Shown: positions 1-9,699, numbered from the stretch's first letter. The stretch: 64,000 bases of DNA from Streptomyces sp. CBMA123 (GCF_014596465.1 NZ_MECK01000013.1:19746-83745); one strand, 5' to 3'. Numbers and translations are program-made. Notes: generated by a model not told the origin, from the sequence alone.

Positions 1-3000
1 CGTGGGCGGACCGGGTGACGGCGAACAGGCGTGCGGGTGTGCCGCGCGCGATCGCGCTCTGTGCGGCGGCGAGCAGGCGGCGGGTGCGGCGCAGTGCGAT
101 CGCGGCGGCGTCGTCCTCGGGCGCGGACGGCGCGGACAGGAGGACCACGGCGCACGGTGCGGGTGAGGAGTCCCAGTGCCCGGCGATGCTCTGCTTGAGC
201 GGCTGGAGGGCGGCACTGTCGACGGGGACGTCGAGGACGTCGGTGCGGGCTCCGGCGAGCTCGAGGGCGTCCGCCAGTGCCCGGGCGGATCCGTCCGCCT
301 CGCCGATGACGAGCCAGGGGCCCGGGGCGGGCGGTTCAAGGCCCTCCCGGCGCGGCACCGGCTGCCAGCAGGTCTCGAGGAACCACCGGTCGACGGTTTC
401 ATCGGCCCCCGCGCCCCTGCGTACGAAGCGCAGCGCGTCGATCTCGACGAGGGGGTTTCCCGCCTCGTCCAGCAGCCGCACGTCCCCGACGATGGCGTCC
501 GCAGCGGTGTGGGTGAGCCGGGCGTGCGCGTAGCAGGCATCCTCGGGGGCTGCGAGGATCCGCACGGCGCGCATCCCGACTGGCAGTACCAGGCCGTGGC
601 CCGGTTCGTCGATCAGGCCGGCGACGACGAGCTGGGCGCACAGGTCCAGGAGCACCGGGTGGATCCGCAGGCCGTGGCGGGCGGTGCGTGCCGGGTCCGG
701 CAGCGTCACGCGGGCCCAGAAGCTGTCGCCCTGGGCGCAGGCGCGCAGCTCGGTGATGCCGCTGAAGGCGGGTCCGTGCTCCAGGCCCCGTGTGCGCAGG
801 CTCGCGTAGAGGGCGTGCGGATCCAGGACGACGGGGTGGTCGGCGGCCAGTGCGGCTGCGGGGAGCACCGGTGTCCGGGGGGAGGCGTCGATGCGGCGCA
901 GGACCGCGGTGGCCTGCCGTACCCAGGTCCCGTCCTTGTCGCGGCCGAAGACTTCGCAGTCGGCGCGGTCGGCGCCGGTCAGGGTGACGGTCGTGCCGAC
1001 GGGCGTGCGGGCGTCAAGGTGCAGCAGCTCGCGGAAGCGGATGTCGGTCGCTTCGACATCGTGCGCGGCGCCGCGGAACACCTCGCCGGCCGCGGTCAGG
1101 GCCAGGGCGCAGTAGGCGGCGCCGGGCAGGACCGGCCGGCCGTGGACGCGGTGGTCGGCCATCCAGGGCAGGACGTCGGTGCCGGTGTCGGCGTGCCAGG
1201 TGTGGCGGGGCTGGTCGCCGGGCACCTCCGTGTGCGCTCCCGGCAGGGCGGCGGGAGCGCTCTCGATGTGCGGGGAGGCCGCTGCGGGCGGGGTGGTGTC
1301 GGTCCAGTGGGGTCGGCGGTCGAAGGTCAGCGCGGGTACGTCGGCCAGGCGGCCGCCTGCGTAGAGACGGGACCAGTCGACGCCGACTCCCGCGCAGTGC
1401 AGGGCGGCGAGCTGGGTGCGGAAGGTGGTGCGGTCGTCTTCCCCCTTGCGCAGTGTCGGCAGGATCACGGGCTCGTGGAGCAGGCCGATCAGGCTCTGGG
1501 CGAGGGGGCGGGTGACGACGGCGTGCGGCGAGATCTCGAGGTACACCTGGTGGCGGTCGGCGGCGGCCGCGGCCACGGCGGCGCCGAAGCGTACGGGTCG
1601 GCGCAGGTTGGCGCACCAGTAGGCGGCGTCGAAGACCGGGGTGTCGAGGGGGTCGTCCAGGACGGTGGTGTAGAAGGGGACGGTCGGCCGGCTGGGGGTG
1701 AGCTCGGCGAGCTCGGCGGCGAGGTCCGCGAGCAGCGGGTCGACCTGGGGGCAGTGCGAGGCGACGTCGACGTCGATCAGACGTGCCACGAGTCCGCGGG
1801 CCTGCCAGGCGGTGGTCAGGTGCCGGACGGCGTCTGCGGTGCCGGCGACGACGGTCGAGTCGGGGGCGGCGACGACGGCCACCGACACCGTGCCGTCGCC
1901 GATGGCGGCGAGGTCGTTCTCGACGGTCGCGCTGTCGAGGCCGACGCTCGCCATGGCGCCGGCTCCGGCGATGCGGGTGAGGAGGGCGGACCGCCGGCAG
2001 ATGACGCGGACGCCGTCGGCCAGGGTGAGCGCTCCGGCGGTGACGGCGGCCGCGACCTCGCCCATGGAATGGCCGATGACGGCGGCCGGTTCGACCCCGT
2101 GGTCGCGCCAGGCGGCGGCCAGGGCGACCTGCAGGGCGAACAGCGCGGGTTGCACGCGGCCGCAGCCGCTGACGTGTTCGCGGTCGCGGACGGCCCGCAG
2201 GACGGAAAACCCGGTCTCGGCGTCGATCAGCGCATCCGCTTCGGCCAGGGTCTCGGCGAAGGCCGGCTCGTGGTGGAGCAGGCCGTGCCCCATGCCCTGC
2301 CACTGCGAGCCCTGGCCGGAGAACACCCAGACGGGACGGCGGGTGACGCCCGCGCCCACGTGGCCGCGTACGACGCCGGGGTGGGCCCGGCCGGCTTCGA
2401 AGGACTGCAGGGCGTGCGCCAGGTCGCGGTGGGAGTCGGCCACCACGCCGAGCCGGCCGCGCCCGGGGGAGCGGCGCAGGGCGAGGGTGTGGGCGATGTC
2501 GCGCAGGGGGGTGGCGGTTCCCTCGGCCTCCAGCCAGTGGGCCAGGCGCGCGGCGGCGGCGGGCAGTGCGTCCGGGGAGCCGGCGGCGAGGAGGAAGACG
2601 TGGGGTGGGGCGTCCTGCGGCCGTGACGGCGGGGCGCCGGCGGTGCCGGCGGCCGCGTGTGCGGCGGTGCCGGGGGTGGGAGTGCCGGGGAGGACGACGG
2701 TGTGGCGGCGGGCCGGGGCCTGTTCGAGGACCACGTGTGCGTTGGTCCCGGAGAAGCCGAAGGAGGACACCGCGGCCAGTCGCGAGGCCGTCCGGGTGGG
2801 CCAGGCGGACAGGCCGGTGGGGACGAACAGGCGGGTGCCCTCGGCGCTGATGGCCGGGTTCCACCGGGTGAAGTGCAGGTTGGGCGGGACGACCCCGCGC
2901 CGGAGGCAGAGCACCGCCTTGATCAGGCCGATGACGCCGGCCGCCGGTTCCAGGTGGCCCACGTTCGTCTTCACCGAACCCAGCGCGCAGCGCCCCTGTC

Positions 3001-4006
3001 CGGTGCCGTAGACCGCGGCCAGGCTGGAGAACTCGACGGGGTCGCCGACGGGCGTGCCGGTGCCGTGCGTCTCCACCAGGCCCACGTCGCGCGGGTCGGT
3101 TCCGGCTCGGGCGAGGGCCTGGCGGTAGAGGGCCTGCTGGGCCTCGGCGGAGGGTGAGGCCAGGACGTCGGAGCGGCCGTCCTGGTTGACGGCCGAGCCG
3201 CGGACCAGGGCCAGGACGCGGTCGTCGTCCCGTAGCGCGTCCTCGAGGCGCTTGAGGACGACGACGCCGCAGCCTTCGCCGCGGACGAAGCCGTCCGCGG
3301 CCGCGTCGAAGGTCCGGCACCGGCCGGTGGGCGAGAGCATCCCCATGCGGGCGAAGGACATCGTCGTCCTGGCCCCGAGTATGAGGGTGACGCCGCCGGC
3401 CAGCGCGAGATCGCACTCGCCGTCGCGCAGGGCCTGGCAGGCCAGGTGGACCGCCACGAGCGAGGACGAGCACGCGGTGTCCAGTGCCACGCAGGGGCCC
3501 TGCAGACCCAGCAGGTAGGAGATGCGCCCCGGGGCGACACAGTGCCCGTTGGTCAGGACCGCGCCCTCGAGTTCCCGGGGGTGGCCGGCGAGGGACTCCA
3601 TGTAGTCGGTGTAGCTCAGGCCCGAGAACAGTCCCGTGGAGGTCCCTGCCAGCCGCTCCGGGGGGAGTCCGGCGTGTTCGAGTGCCTCCCACGTCACTTC
3701 CAGGAGCAGCCGGTGCTGGGGGTCCAGGACGTCGGCCTCCTTGCCCGAGACCCCGAAGAAGTCGGCGTCGAAGCCGGCGACGTCGCCGAGGTATCCGCCC
3801 CACGGCGGCATCGGCCCGGCGGCGTGGGCCGGGGCCGCGGCCACGTGCCCCGCGCGGCCGGTCGGCGGGTGGCCGACCGCGTCCCGGCCGGCTTCGAGCA
3901 GCCGCCACAACGCGGCGGGCGAGTCGATGCCGTGGGGAAGCCGGCATCCCATGCCGACGACGGCGATGTGCGCGTCAGCGGCTCTCAGGTTCTCTGTGTG
4001 GCCCAT
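1..4006 (-). CDS. Type I polyketide synthase, KS-AT-DH amino-terminal part (runs off left edge)
   Basis: First 1335 residues of a multidomain type I PKS; the carboxyl end lies outside the window. Seen in order: a ketosynthase (about residues 10-430) with Cys179 in DTACSSS, His314 in HGTGTPVGDP and His351 in VGHLEPAAG; an acyltransferase with Ser647 in GHSMGEV and a VASH motif at His751; a dehydratase with His952 in HRVHGRPVLP (HxxxGxxxxP) and Asp1121 in LLDLCAQL; then the start of a reductive region. All visible catalytic residues are present. VASH occurs in both malonyl- and methylmalonyl-type relatives, so the extender unit is not assigned. The ATG at 4006 has GGAG eight bases upstream; an adjacent in-frame GTG at 4009 is possible. 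The gene lies 79 bp downstream of a free ketosynthase gene on the same strand, probably in one operon. Reductive and carrier domains presumably follow. Confidence 0.93.
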   Translation of the reverse strand, partial: MGHTENLRAADAHIAVVGMGCRLPHGIDSPAALWRLLEAGRDAVGHPPTGRAGHVAAAPAHAAGPMPPWGGYLGDVAGFDADFFGVSGKEADVLDPQHRLLLEVTWEALEHAGLPPERLAGTSTGLFSGLSYTDYMESLAGHPRELEGAVLTNGHCVAPGRISYLLGLQGPCVALDTACSSSLVAVHLACQALRDGECDLALAGGVTLILGARTTMSFARMGMLSPTGRCRTFDAAADGFVRGEGCGVVVLKRLEDALRDDDRVLALVRGSAVNQDGRSDVLASPSAEAQQALYRQALARAGTDPRDVGLVETHGTGTPVGDPVEFSSLAAVYGTGQGRCALGSVKTNVGHLEPAAGVIGLIKAVLCLRRGVVPPNLHFTRWNPAISAEGTRLFVPTGLSAWPTRTASRLAAVSSFGFSGTNAHVVLEQAPARRHTVVLPGTPTPGTAAHAAAGTAGAPPSRPQDAPPHVFLLAAGSPDALPAAAARLAHWLEAEGTATPLRDIAHTLALRRSPGRGRLGVVADSHRDLAHALQSFEAGRAHPGVVRGHVGAGVTRRPVWVFSGQGSQWQGMGHGLLHHEPAFAETLAEADALIDAETGFSVLRAVRDREHVSGCGRVQPALFALQVALAAAWRDHGVEPAAVIGHSMGEVAAAVTAGALTLADGVRVICRRSALLTRIAGAGAMASVGLDSATVENDLAAIGDGTVSVAVVAAPDSTVVAGTADAVRHLTTAWQARGLVARLIDVDVASHCPQVDPLLADLAAELAELTPSRPTVPFYTTVLDDPLDTPVFDAAYWCANLRRPVRFGAAVAAAAADRHQVYLEISPHAVVTRPLAQSLIGLLHEPVILPTLRKGEDDRTTFRTQLAALHCAGVGVDWSRLYAGGRLADVPALTFDRRPHWTDTTPPAAASPHIESAPAALPGAHTEVPGDQPRHTWHADTGTDVLPWMADHRVHGRPVLPGAAYCALALTAAGEVFRGAAHDVEATDIRFRELLHLDARTPVGTTVTLTGADRADCEVFGRDKDGTWVRQATAVLRRIDASPRTPVLPAAALAADHPVVLDPHALYASLRTRGLEHGPAFSGITELRACAQGDSFWARVTLPDPARTARHGLRIHPVLLDLCAQLVVAGLIDEPGHGLVLPVGMRAVRILAAPEDACYAHARLTHTAADAIVGDVRLLDEAGNPLVEIDALRFVRRGAGADETVDRWFLETCWQPVPRREGLEPPAPGPWLVIGEADGSARALADALELAGARTDVLDVPVDSAALQPLKQSIAGHWDSSPAPCAVVLLSAPSAPEDDAAAIALRRTRRLLAAAQSAIARGTPARLFAVTRSAH

Positions 4007-4085
4007 CACATGCTCTCCTACGCGCTTGCGCGGACGGGGGTGGGGAGCGCTCGCCGTCCGGCGGTGCGGTCGGCGGATGCCGGGG

Positions 4086-5426
4086 TCAGTCGACGTCTGA
4101 GCTGCCCAGCAGGATCGCGCTCTTGACGCCACCGATCTGGTAGTTGCAGGTGAGCGCGTAGTCGAACTCCAGGTGCCGGGTGCGCAGCCCGGGGACGGGG
4201 TCGAAGCAGATGTTGTCGGCCGGCTCCTCGCAGTTCGCGGTGGGGCACACCTCCCCCCGCCCCAGCATCAGGAGGGTCAGGGCGACGCCCAGGGCTCCTG
4301 CCGGAGCGCCGTTGTGGCCGAAGCAGGCTTCCTGGGAGGTCATCAGGAGGTCTCCGACGGCGTCGCCGTAGAGCTGTCGGGCGGCGTTCGCCTCGAACGC
4401 GGTCACGACGACGTCGCCGTCGCTTCCGCCGTGGATGTAGGGGATCTGGCCGATGGCCCACCGGTCGCCGAGGCACTTGCGGATGGCGGCGACCAGCGAG
4501 GCGCCGTTCTCGTCGCTGGCGAGCGGGTTGGACAGGCCGTCGCGGGTCATGCCGTGCGACAGGACCTGGCCGTAGGTGAACGCCCCGCGCTGCTGGGCGT
4601 GGTCGCGGCTCTCCAGCACCAGGGTCACCGACCCCTCCCCGTGGTTCACGCAGTCGGCCCGCCGATCGTAGGGCCTCATGACCCGGTCGAAGGCCGGGAG
4701 GAGATCGGGCATGCCGTCGACGCGGATCGTGTCGTAGGCGCGCTGGGCGCCGTGCAGCAGACGCTGGACGTTCTGGATCACGTCCAGGCTGAACACGTCC
4801 ACGCCGGTGACGACGGCGAGGTCGGTCTCGCCGTCCGCGATCATGCGGCGGGCGTTGCCGATCTGGACGGCGGAGGACGCGCAACCGCACGACACGGTGA
4901 AGCAGGGGCCGCTCGTACGCATCAGCGCGCCTTGGACCAGCGCCACGTCGGAAGGGGTGAGTCCCTGCTGGGCCCTGACGAACAGCTCCATCGCCTGGTG
5001 CGGCGAGATGGTGCCCGCGTCGGCGTGCAGGACCTCGAGGTAGCTGGCGACGTTGGCGTCGATGCCCCCGCGCCCGACCAGGACGGCGGCGTTGGTGAGG
5101 TCGCCGTCCCCGATGCTCAGTTGGGCGTCCGAGCAGGCTTCCACGAGGGACACCAGCCCGTAGCGGTGCGCGTTGGTGTAGTGCTGGGAGAAGATGCCCG
5201 GCAGTCCGGGCAGGCGCTCCGCGAACGCCGCGTCCGGCAGATCGACGGAGCCGTAGTAGACACCGTGGTGCTTGAGGCACGAGCGGCCGTTGGAGGCCAC
5301 GTCCCAGACCTCGCCCGCGGTGAACAGCGGCTGCTCCTCGCCCGGCAGGCAGAACCCCATGCCGGTGACCACGGTGTCCCGCCCGCCGCTGCCGCCTCGC
5401 GGGCGCCGGCTGGAGGGCCCGCTCAC
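4086..5426 (-). CDS. Free-standing beta-ketoacyl synthase
   Basis: A 446-residue thiolase-fold ketosynthase that would form carbon-carbon bonds by decarboxylative condensation. The catalytic triad is visible: Cys182 in SCGCASSA, His332 in YIHGGSDGD and His371 in FGHNGAPAGA. The usual HGTGT motif is replaced by HGGSD, though its His is kept, so the protein is probably active rather than a chain-length factor. Start is GTG at 5426 with GAGGA about seven bases upstream. It sits upstream of the multidomain PKS, which has its own intact KS, so this enzyme may supply starter priming or a trans condensation. No acyltransferase or carrier gene is visible beside it. The exact subfamily is not recognised. 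Confidence 0.85.
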   Translation of the reverse strand: MSGPSSRRPRGGSGGRDTVVTGMGFCLPGEEQPLFTAGEVWDVASNGRSCLKHHGVYYGSVDLPDAAFAERLPGLPGIFSQHYTNAHRYGLVSLVEACSDAQLSIGDGDLTNAAVLVGRGGIDANVASYLEVLHADAGTISPHQAMELFVRAQQGLTPSDVALVQGALMRTSGPCFTVSCGCASSAVQIGNARRMIADGETDLAVVTGVDVFSLDVIQNVQRLLHGAQRAYDTIRVDGMPDLLPAFDRVMRPYDRRADCVNHGEGSVTLVLESRDHAQQRGAFTYGQVLSHGMTRDGLSNPLASDENGASLVAAIRKCLGDRWAIGQIPYIHGGSDGDVVVTAFEANAARQLYGDAVGDLLMTSQEACFGHNGAPAGALGVALTLLMLGRGEVCPTANCEEPADNICFDPVPGLRTRHLEFDYALTCNYQIGGVKSAILLGSSDVD

Positions 5427-5599
5427 GACGCGTCCTCACGGGTGCGGGGCTGACGCTCTGTCCGTACTCGTACGGGACGGTCGCTGGTCATTGCTCACCT
5501 CGGAGAGTGGGGGGGTGGGGCGGGGCGGCGCCGCGTCGGTGCGCGGCTCCCGGGGCCCGGCGCCGGTGTCGGATGCCGGGCAGGCGGTGGCGGGCGCAC

Positions 5600-5809
5600 C
5601 TACTCGGCGATGGCGGTCCGGTACGACCACTGGTAGACGGGCATCAGTACGCCGCCGACGTCCTTGAAGTCCTGCGTGATCTCGAAGTGCTCATAGCCGT
5701 TCCCGCGGGGGATCCTCAACCGGATCTCGGCGCCCCCGGATTTCACTTCCCGAATCTCAGGAATGTCGCCAGGGCCGCCCTTGAGGAAGACAAGCAGACC
5801 GTTGGGCAT
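5600..5809 (-). CDS. DUF5988 family small protein
   Basis: A 69-residue protein beginning MPNGLLVFLKGGPG and ending YQWSYRTAIAE, with GYEHFEIT in the middle. These features match the DUF5988 family of small actinobacterial proteins often found beside polyketide genes; its function is unknown. Start is ATG at 5809 because GGAGG lies eight bases upstream; an in-frame ATG at 5896 lacks a comparable site. It is the first gene of the leftward group, followed by the free ketosynthase after a 173-bp gap. No membrane segment or cysteine cluster is seen. Confidence 0.7.
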   Translation of the reverse strand: MPNGLLVFLKGGPGDIPEIREVKSGGAEIRLRIPRGNGYEHFEITQDFKDVGGVLMPVYQWSYRTAIAE

Positions 5810-6442
5810 ACACTCATCCTCCCATTCGAGAACGCAGAAGAATTCTTCGAGACGATCAGCCGACCGGTTGACGGCGCACATCCGGAATACCCCCATGGAA
5901 AGCCGTTCAACCTAGGAACACCAACAGCGCATGAAGTGAGCCGGGGGCGCACTCGCGCCGCAGTCACCAGATCACGGGGACGCCCCGGAAGCCGTGATGC
6001 CGCCCGAACAAAGCCCCGATCCCGAATCACCGGCAAGAATAAGTATGAAAACTGCGCCACGCTCCCCGAGGCGTGCCGCGCCATGAGCATAACAGCAGGC
6101 CAGGGGGCTGTGCTTGCCGACTTTCGAATACGATCTCCCCAGTTTGTTGGCGCTCCCACCGTGATTACCTCCCGAATTCTCAAGAACTCCTCTACGGGAC
6201 GTCCAGGAAGACCCTTGCCGGCGCTCACCTAAAATACCCAGTGGCAAGCCTTCGGTCGCTTTCGACTCCGCTCGGTGAGGCGTCAAAAAAGTTGTGCGCC
6301 CCCGATCCGACCTCATGCTCCCACCCTTATCGAGTTCCCTATTGCCACCCGATGGAGCCCGAACCTACCGTGAGGAAAACGCCTCCCCGACTTGGCCGCA
6401 ACGGTCTTGTCAGGCGTTCGGAAGACGGAAAAGAGGAATCCT
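5810..6442. other. Divergent intergenic region, lower GC
   Basis: About 630 bp between the leftward PKS group and the rightward first IPT gene. Base composition is visibly more AT-rich than its surroundings and no convincing reading frame is present. It must hold the promoters for both directions. I could not pick out a -35/-10 pair with confidence. Confidence 0.5.
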
Positions 6443-6943
6443 ATGTCCCCGATTCTCCTCGCACTCGTCCCCTCGCAGGGTCCGGCGACCGGGGGTAGCC
6501 CCGTGCTCCTCGTCGGCACCGGACTGACCGGGGCCACGGCGGTCCTGTTCGGCGCCACCCCCGCGCTCAGCTACACCGTCCAGTTCGACGGCGCCATCTC
6601 GGCCGTCGCCCCGCCCGGGACCGGGACCGTCCCGGTCACGGTGGTCACGCCCTCCGGCACCAGCAACAACCTCAGCTACACCTACCAGCCGCCGACCCCG
6701 CCGACCATCCTCGCGCTCGTGCCGCCCATCGGCCTGGCCACGGGCGGTCTGCCCGTCCTCATCGTGGGCCACGGCCTGTCCGGTGCGACGTCGGTCCTGT
6801 TCGGCGCCACCCCGGCCTCGAACTTCACCGCGCTGGGCGACGGAGCCATCCTGGCCGTCTCGCCGGCCGGAAGCGGAACCGTCCCCGTCACGGTGACCAC
6901 GCCCGCCGGCACAAGCAACGGCGCCTCCTACACCTACCTGTAG
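6443..6943 (+). CDS. IPT/TIG repeat protein, two repeats
   Basis: A 166-residue protein made almost entirely of two IPT/TIG immunoglobulin-like repeats of about 80 residues. Each begins with an ILALVP segment, continues through GLxGATxVLFGATP and closes with a TVPVTV-TP-GTSN-YTY pattern. Such folds mediate protein or carbohydrate contacts. No signal peptide or anchor is visible, so location is uncertain. Start is ATG at 6443 with GAGGA six bases upstream. It faces a second IPT gene across a bidirectional hairpin, with an IS relic in between. Function is unknown. Confidence 0.75.
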   Translation: MSPILLALVPSQGPATGGSPVLLVGTGLTGATAVLFGATPALSYTVQFDGAISAVAPPGTGTVPVTVVTPSGTSNNLSYTYQPPTPPTILALVPPIGLATGGLPVLIVGHGLSGATSVLFGATPASNFTALGDGAILAVSPAGSGTVPVTVTTPAGTSNGASYTYL

Positions 6944-6993
6944 GACGGCGGCCGAACCGCCGGTCCGCGCGCGAACATGATCCGGCGGGATGA

Positions 6994-7037
6994 GAACAGT
7001 GAGCTCCGACAGCAGGCGCTGTCGGAGCTCACTGTTC
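6994..7037. terminator. Bidirectional hairpin terminator
   Basis: A perfect 20-bp stem (6994-7013 pairs with 7018-7037) with a 4-nt loop, 50 bp after the stop of the first IPT gene. It lies between two convergent IPT genes and could have ended transcription from both before the IS element moved the second gene about 0.6 kb away. Confidence 0.85.
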
Positions 7038-7103
7038 GTCGGACGCTCGGCCATGGGCGGGGTTCCGATGCCCGCGCCGCTCCCGAGAGGGGCGGCGGCC
7101 CTA

Positions 7104-7714
7104 GGGTGATGCGCCACAAATCGCGAGGGTAATTTCTACTCTGCTGGCGGATTGATCTTGGTGAGGAAGTCTGCGAGGGACGCGCTCGACCTGGTTGATC
7201 CAGGAGGAGTCGGTCGGGGTGAAGTGGACGTGGAAGCGCAGGTGCCTGGCCATTTGAAGGCGTCCTGCAGATGGGGCCTGAGATCGGACTTCTTCCAGAT
7301 CCGCCCGATGGTCGACTTCGACAGGCCGGTCCGCTTGGCCTTCGAGGTCCGCGACCAGTGCGAATCCTTGCCCGGCGTCGACTCCAACGTCGCCACCACG
7401 ACATTTTCGACCTGGTCGAGCAGGATCGACGACGGTCGGCCGGGCCTCGGCTCGTCCTGCAGCCCATCCAGCCGCTTGGCAACGAAGCGGGCCCGCCAGC
7501 GCTCCAAGCCGCCCCACTGCGATATCCGACATACCGTCAGCGCACGCAAGGATGATCCGGGCCCGCTCGGCAGCTCTCCGGTCCCACGGCCCCGCCTGAC
7601 ACACCAACTCGGCACGCTCGTCCTCAGACAGCGTGATCACCACGGCAGAAGGCCCAGGATGCGACACCCAAATAGGATCGCAACTTACCCTCGCGATTTT
7701 GTGGCGCATCACAC
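7104..7714 (-). mobile_element. IS630-family element relic with degenerate transposase
   Basis: A 611-bp element bounded by near-perfect terminal inverted repeats of about 28 bp (7104-7132 and 7685-7714) and by duplicated TA dinucleotides (7102-7103 and 7715-7716), the target typical of IS630/Tc1-mariner elements. The minus strand encodes an IS630-like transposase broken across frames. An amino-terminal helix-turn-helix part with ACADGMSDIAVGRLG and the segment RPSSILLDQVENVV are readable. The catalytic middle is deleted, and the carboxyl HFTPTDSSWINQVERV part is in another frame. It cannot move by itself. Confidence 0.85.
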
Positions 7715-9699
7715 TAGATCACCGGTGCGGCGATGTAGGTGTAGGTGAGGCCGTTGCTGGTGCCGCCGGGGGTGGTCACGGTCACCTGCACCGTGCCCGA
7801 GCCCGCGGGCGCCGTGGCGACCAGGTTGCTGTCCGACACGGCGGTGAAGGCGGCCGGCGCGGACCCGAAGGCGACCGCGGTGGCAGCGCCCAGCCCGCTG
7901 CCCGTCAGCGTGACCGTGTTCCCGCCCGAGGTCGGCCCCGCTGCGGGAACCACGCTCACCAGCTGGGGAACGGGAACGTAGGTGAACGCCACACCGTTGC
8001 TGGTGCCGCCGGGCGTCGTCACGGTCACCTGTACCGTGCCCGACCCCGCCGGAACCGTCGCGGTGATCTGCGTCGCCGACACCACCGTGAACGACGAGGC
8101 GTTGACGGCACCGAACCGCACCGCCGTCACCCCCAGCAGATTGCTTCCGGTGACGGTGACGGTGGTTCCGCCGAGGACGGGGCCTTCGCCGGGGACCACA
8201 GCGGTGAGCTGGGGGTTGCTCAGGTAGAAGTAGGGCACGGGGAGGCTGGTTCCGCCGGCCGTGGTCACGGTGACGCCGGACGGCCCCGGCCCCCCGGCCG
8301 GCACGGTCGCGGTGATCTGCGTCGCCGACACCACCGTGAACGACGAGGCGTTGACGGCACCGAACCGCACCGCCGTCACCCCCGTGAACCCGCTCCCCAT
8401 CAGCATGACCGTGTTGCCACCAGACGCCGGCCCCTGGGCCGGGACGATCGTGGCCACCACCGGTGCGGCGGTGTAGGTGTAGGTGAGGCCGTTGCTGGTG
8501 CCGGCGGGGGTGGTCACGGTCACCTGCACCGTGCCCGAGCCCGCGGGCGCCGTGGCGACCAGGCTGCTGTCCGACACGGCGGTGAAGGCGGCCGGCGCGG
8601 ACCCGAAGGCGACCGCGGTGGCAGCGCCCAGCCCGCTGCCCGTCAGCGTGACCGTGTTCCCGCCCGAGGTCGGCCCCGCTGCGGGAACCACGCTCACCAG
8701 CTGGGGAACGGGAACGTAGGTGAACGCCACACCGTTGCTGGTACCGGCGGGGGTGGTCACGGTCACCTGTACCGTGCCCGACCCCGCCGGAACCGTCGCG
8801 GTGATCTGGGTGTCTGACACCACTGTGAACGACGAGGCGTTGACGGCACCGAACCGTACCGCCGTCACCCCCGTGAACCCGCTCCCCGTCAGCGTCACCA
8901 CCGACCCCGCCGCCCCCGACGCCGGACTGACCGAACCGATCACCGGAGCAGCGACCGCGTACGTGAACGCCACCCCGTTGCTGGTACCGGCGGGGGTGGT
9001 CACGGTCACCTGTACCGTGCCCGACCCCGCCGGAACCGTCGCGGTGATCTGCGTCGCCGACACCACTGTGAACGACGAGGCGTTGACGGCACCGAACCGT
9101 ACCGCCGTCACCCCCGTGAACCCGCTCCCCGTCAGCGTCACCACCGACCCCGCCGCCCCCGACGCCGGACTGACCGAACCGATCACCGGAGCAGCGACCG
9201 CGTACGTGAACGCCACCCCGTTGCTGGTACCGGCGGGGGTGGTCACGGTCACCTGTACCGTGCCCGACCCCGCCGGAACCGTCGCGGTGATCTGCGTCGC
9301 CGACACCACTGTGAACGACGAGGCGTTGACGGCACCGAACCGTACCGCCGTCACCCCCGTGAACCCGCTCCCCGTCAGCGTCACCACCGACCCCGCCGCC
9401 CCCGACGCCGGACTGACCGAACCGATCACCGGAGCAGCGACCGCGTACGTGAACGCCACCCCGTTGCTGGTCGCCCCCCACCACCACGCCACCACGGTTA
9501 CCTGTACCGTGCCCGACCCCGCCGGAACCGTCGCGGTGATCTGGGTGTCTGACAGCACCGTGAACGACGAGGCGTTGACGGCACCGAACCGCACCGCCGT
9601 CACCCCCTCGAACCCGCTGCCCGTCAGCGTCACCACCGACCCCGCCGCCCCCGACGCCGGACTGACCGAACCGATCACCGGTATGTTGTGATCAACCAT
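7714..9699 (-). CDS. IPT/TIG repeat protein, eight tandem repeats
   Basis: A 661-residue protein composed of eight IPT/TIG repeats of about 81 residues with little else. Units share GSVSPASGAAGSVVTLTGSG, FTVVSATQITATVPAG and TVQVTVTTP-GTSNGVAFTY. Units five and eight form a second subtype (PQLVSVVPAAGPTSGGNTV). Unit one carries an odd WWWG segment where the others have TPAG. Start is ATG at 9699 with GGAGG six bases upstream. The TAG stop coincides with the IS630 target site and is restored by the insertion, so the protein appears intact. No signal peptide or anchor is seen. A binding or scaffolding role is inferred from the fold only. Confidence 0.8.
   Translation of the reverse strand: MVDHNIPVIGSVSPASGAAGSVVTLTGSGFEGVTAVRFGAVNASSFTVLSDTQITATVPAGSGTVQVTVVAWWWGATSNGVAFTYAVAAPVIGSVSPASGAAGSVVTLTGSGFTGVTAVRFGAVNASSFTVVSATQITATVPAGSGTVQVTVTTPAGTSNGVAFTYAVAAPVIGSVSPASGAAGSVVTLTGSGFTGVTAVRFGAVNASSFTVVSATQITATVPAGSGTVQVTVTTPAGTSNGVAFTYAVAAPVIGSVSPASGAAGSVVTLTGSGFTGVTAVRFGAVNASSFTVVSDTQITATVPAGSGTVQVTVTTPAGTSNGVAFTYVPVPQLVSVVPAAGPTSGGNTVTLTGSGLGAATAVAFGSAPAAFTAVSDSSLVATAPAGSGTVQVTVTTPAGTSNGLTYTYTAAPVVATIVPAQGPASGGNTVMLMGSGFTGVTAVRFGAVNASSFTVVSATQITATVPAGGPGPSGVTVTTAGGTSLPVPYFYLSNPQLTAVVPGEGPVLGGTTVTVTGSNLLGVTAVRFGAVNASSFTVVSATQITATVPAGSGTVQVTVTTPGGTSNGVAFTYVPVPQLVSVVPAAGPTSGGNTVTLTGSGLGAATAVAFGSAPAAFTAVSDSNLVATAPAGSGTVQVTVTTPGGTSNGLTYTYIAAPVI
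8720..9690. repeat. Tandem 243-bp DNA repeats inside the eight-repeat IPT gene
   Basis: Consecutive coding units repeat every 243 bp with near identity at the nucleotide level; for example, the same sites recur at 8972 and 9215. Synonymous positions are conserved, so the expansion is recent or homogenised by recombination. Copy number is likely to vary between strains. Confidence 0.85.

Noticed and set aside
176..2626. Long plus-strand reading frame of 816 codons opposite the PKS
   Set aside because: It is the antisense shadow of a high-GC gene; the protein is low-complexity Gly/Val/Asp-rich, while the minus strand shows clear KS, AT and DH motifs.
7714..9699. Idea that the IS630 insertion truncated the eight-repeat IPT gene
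   Set aside because: Removing the element and one TA leaves the same TAG stop, so the frame ended there before insertion.
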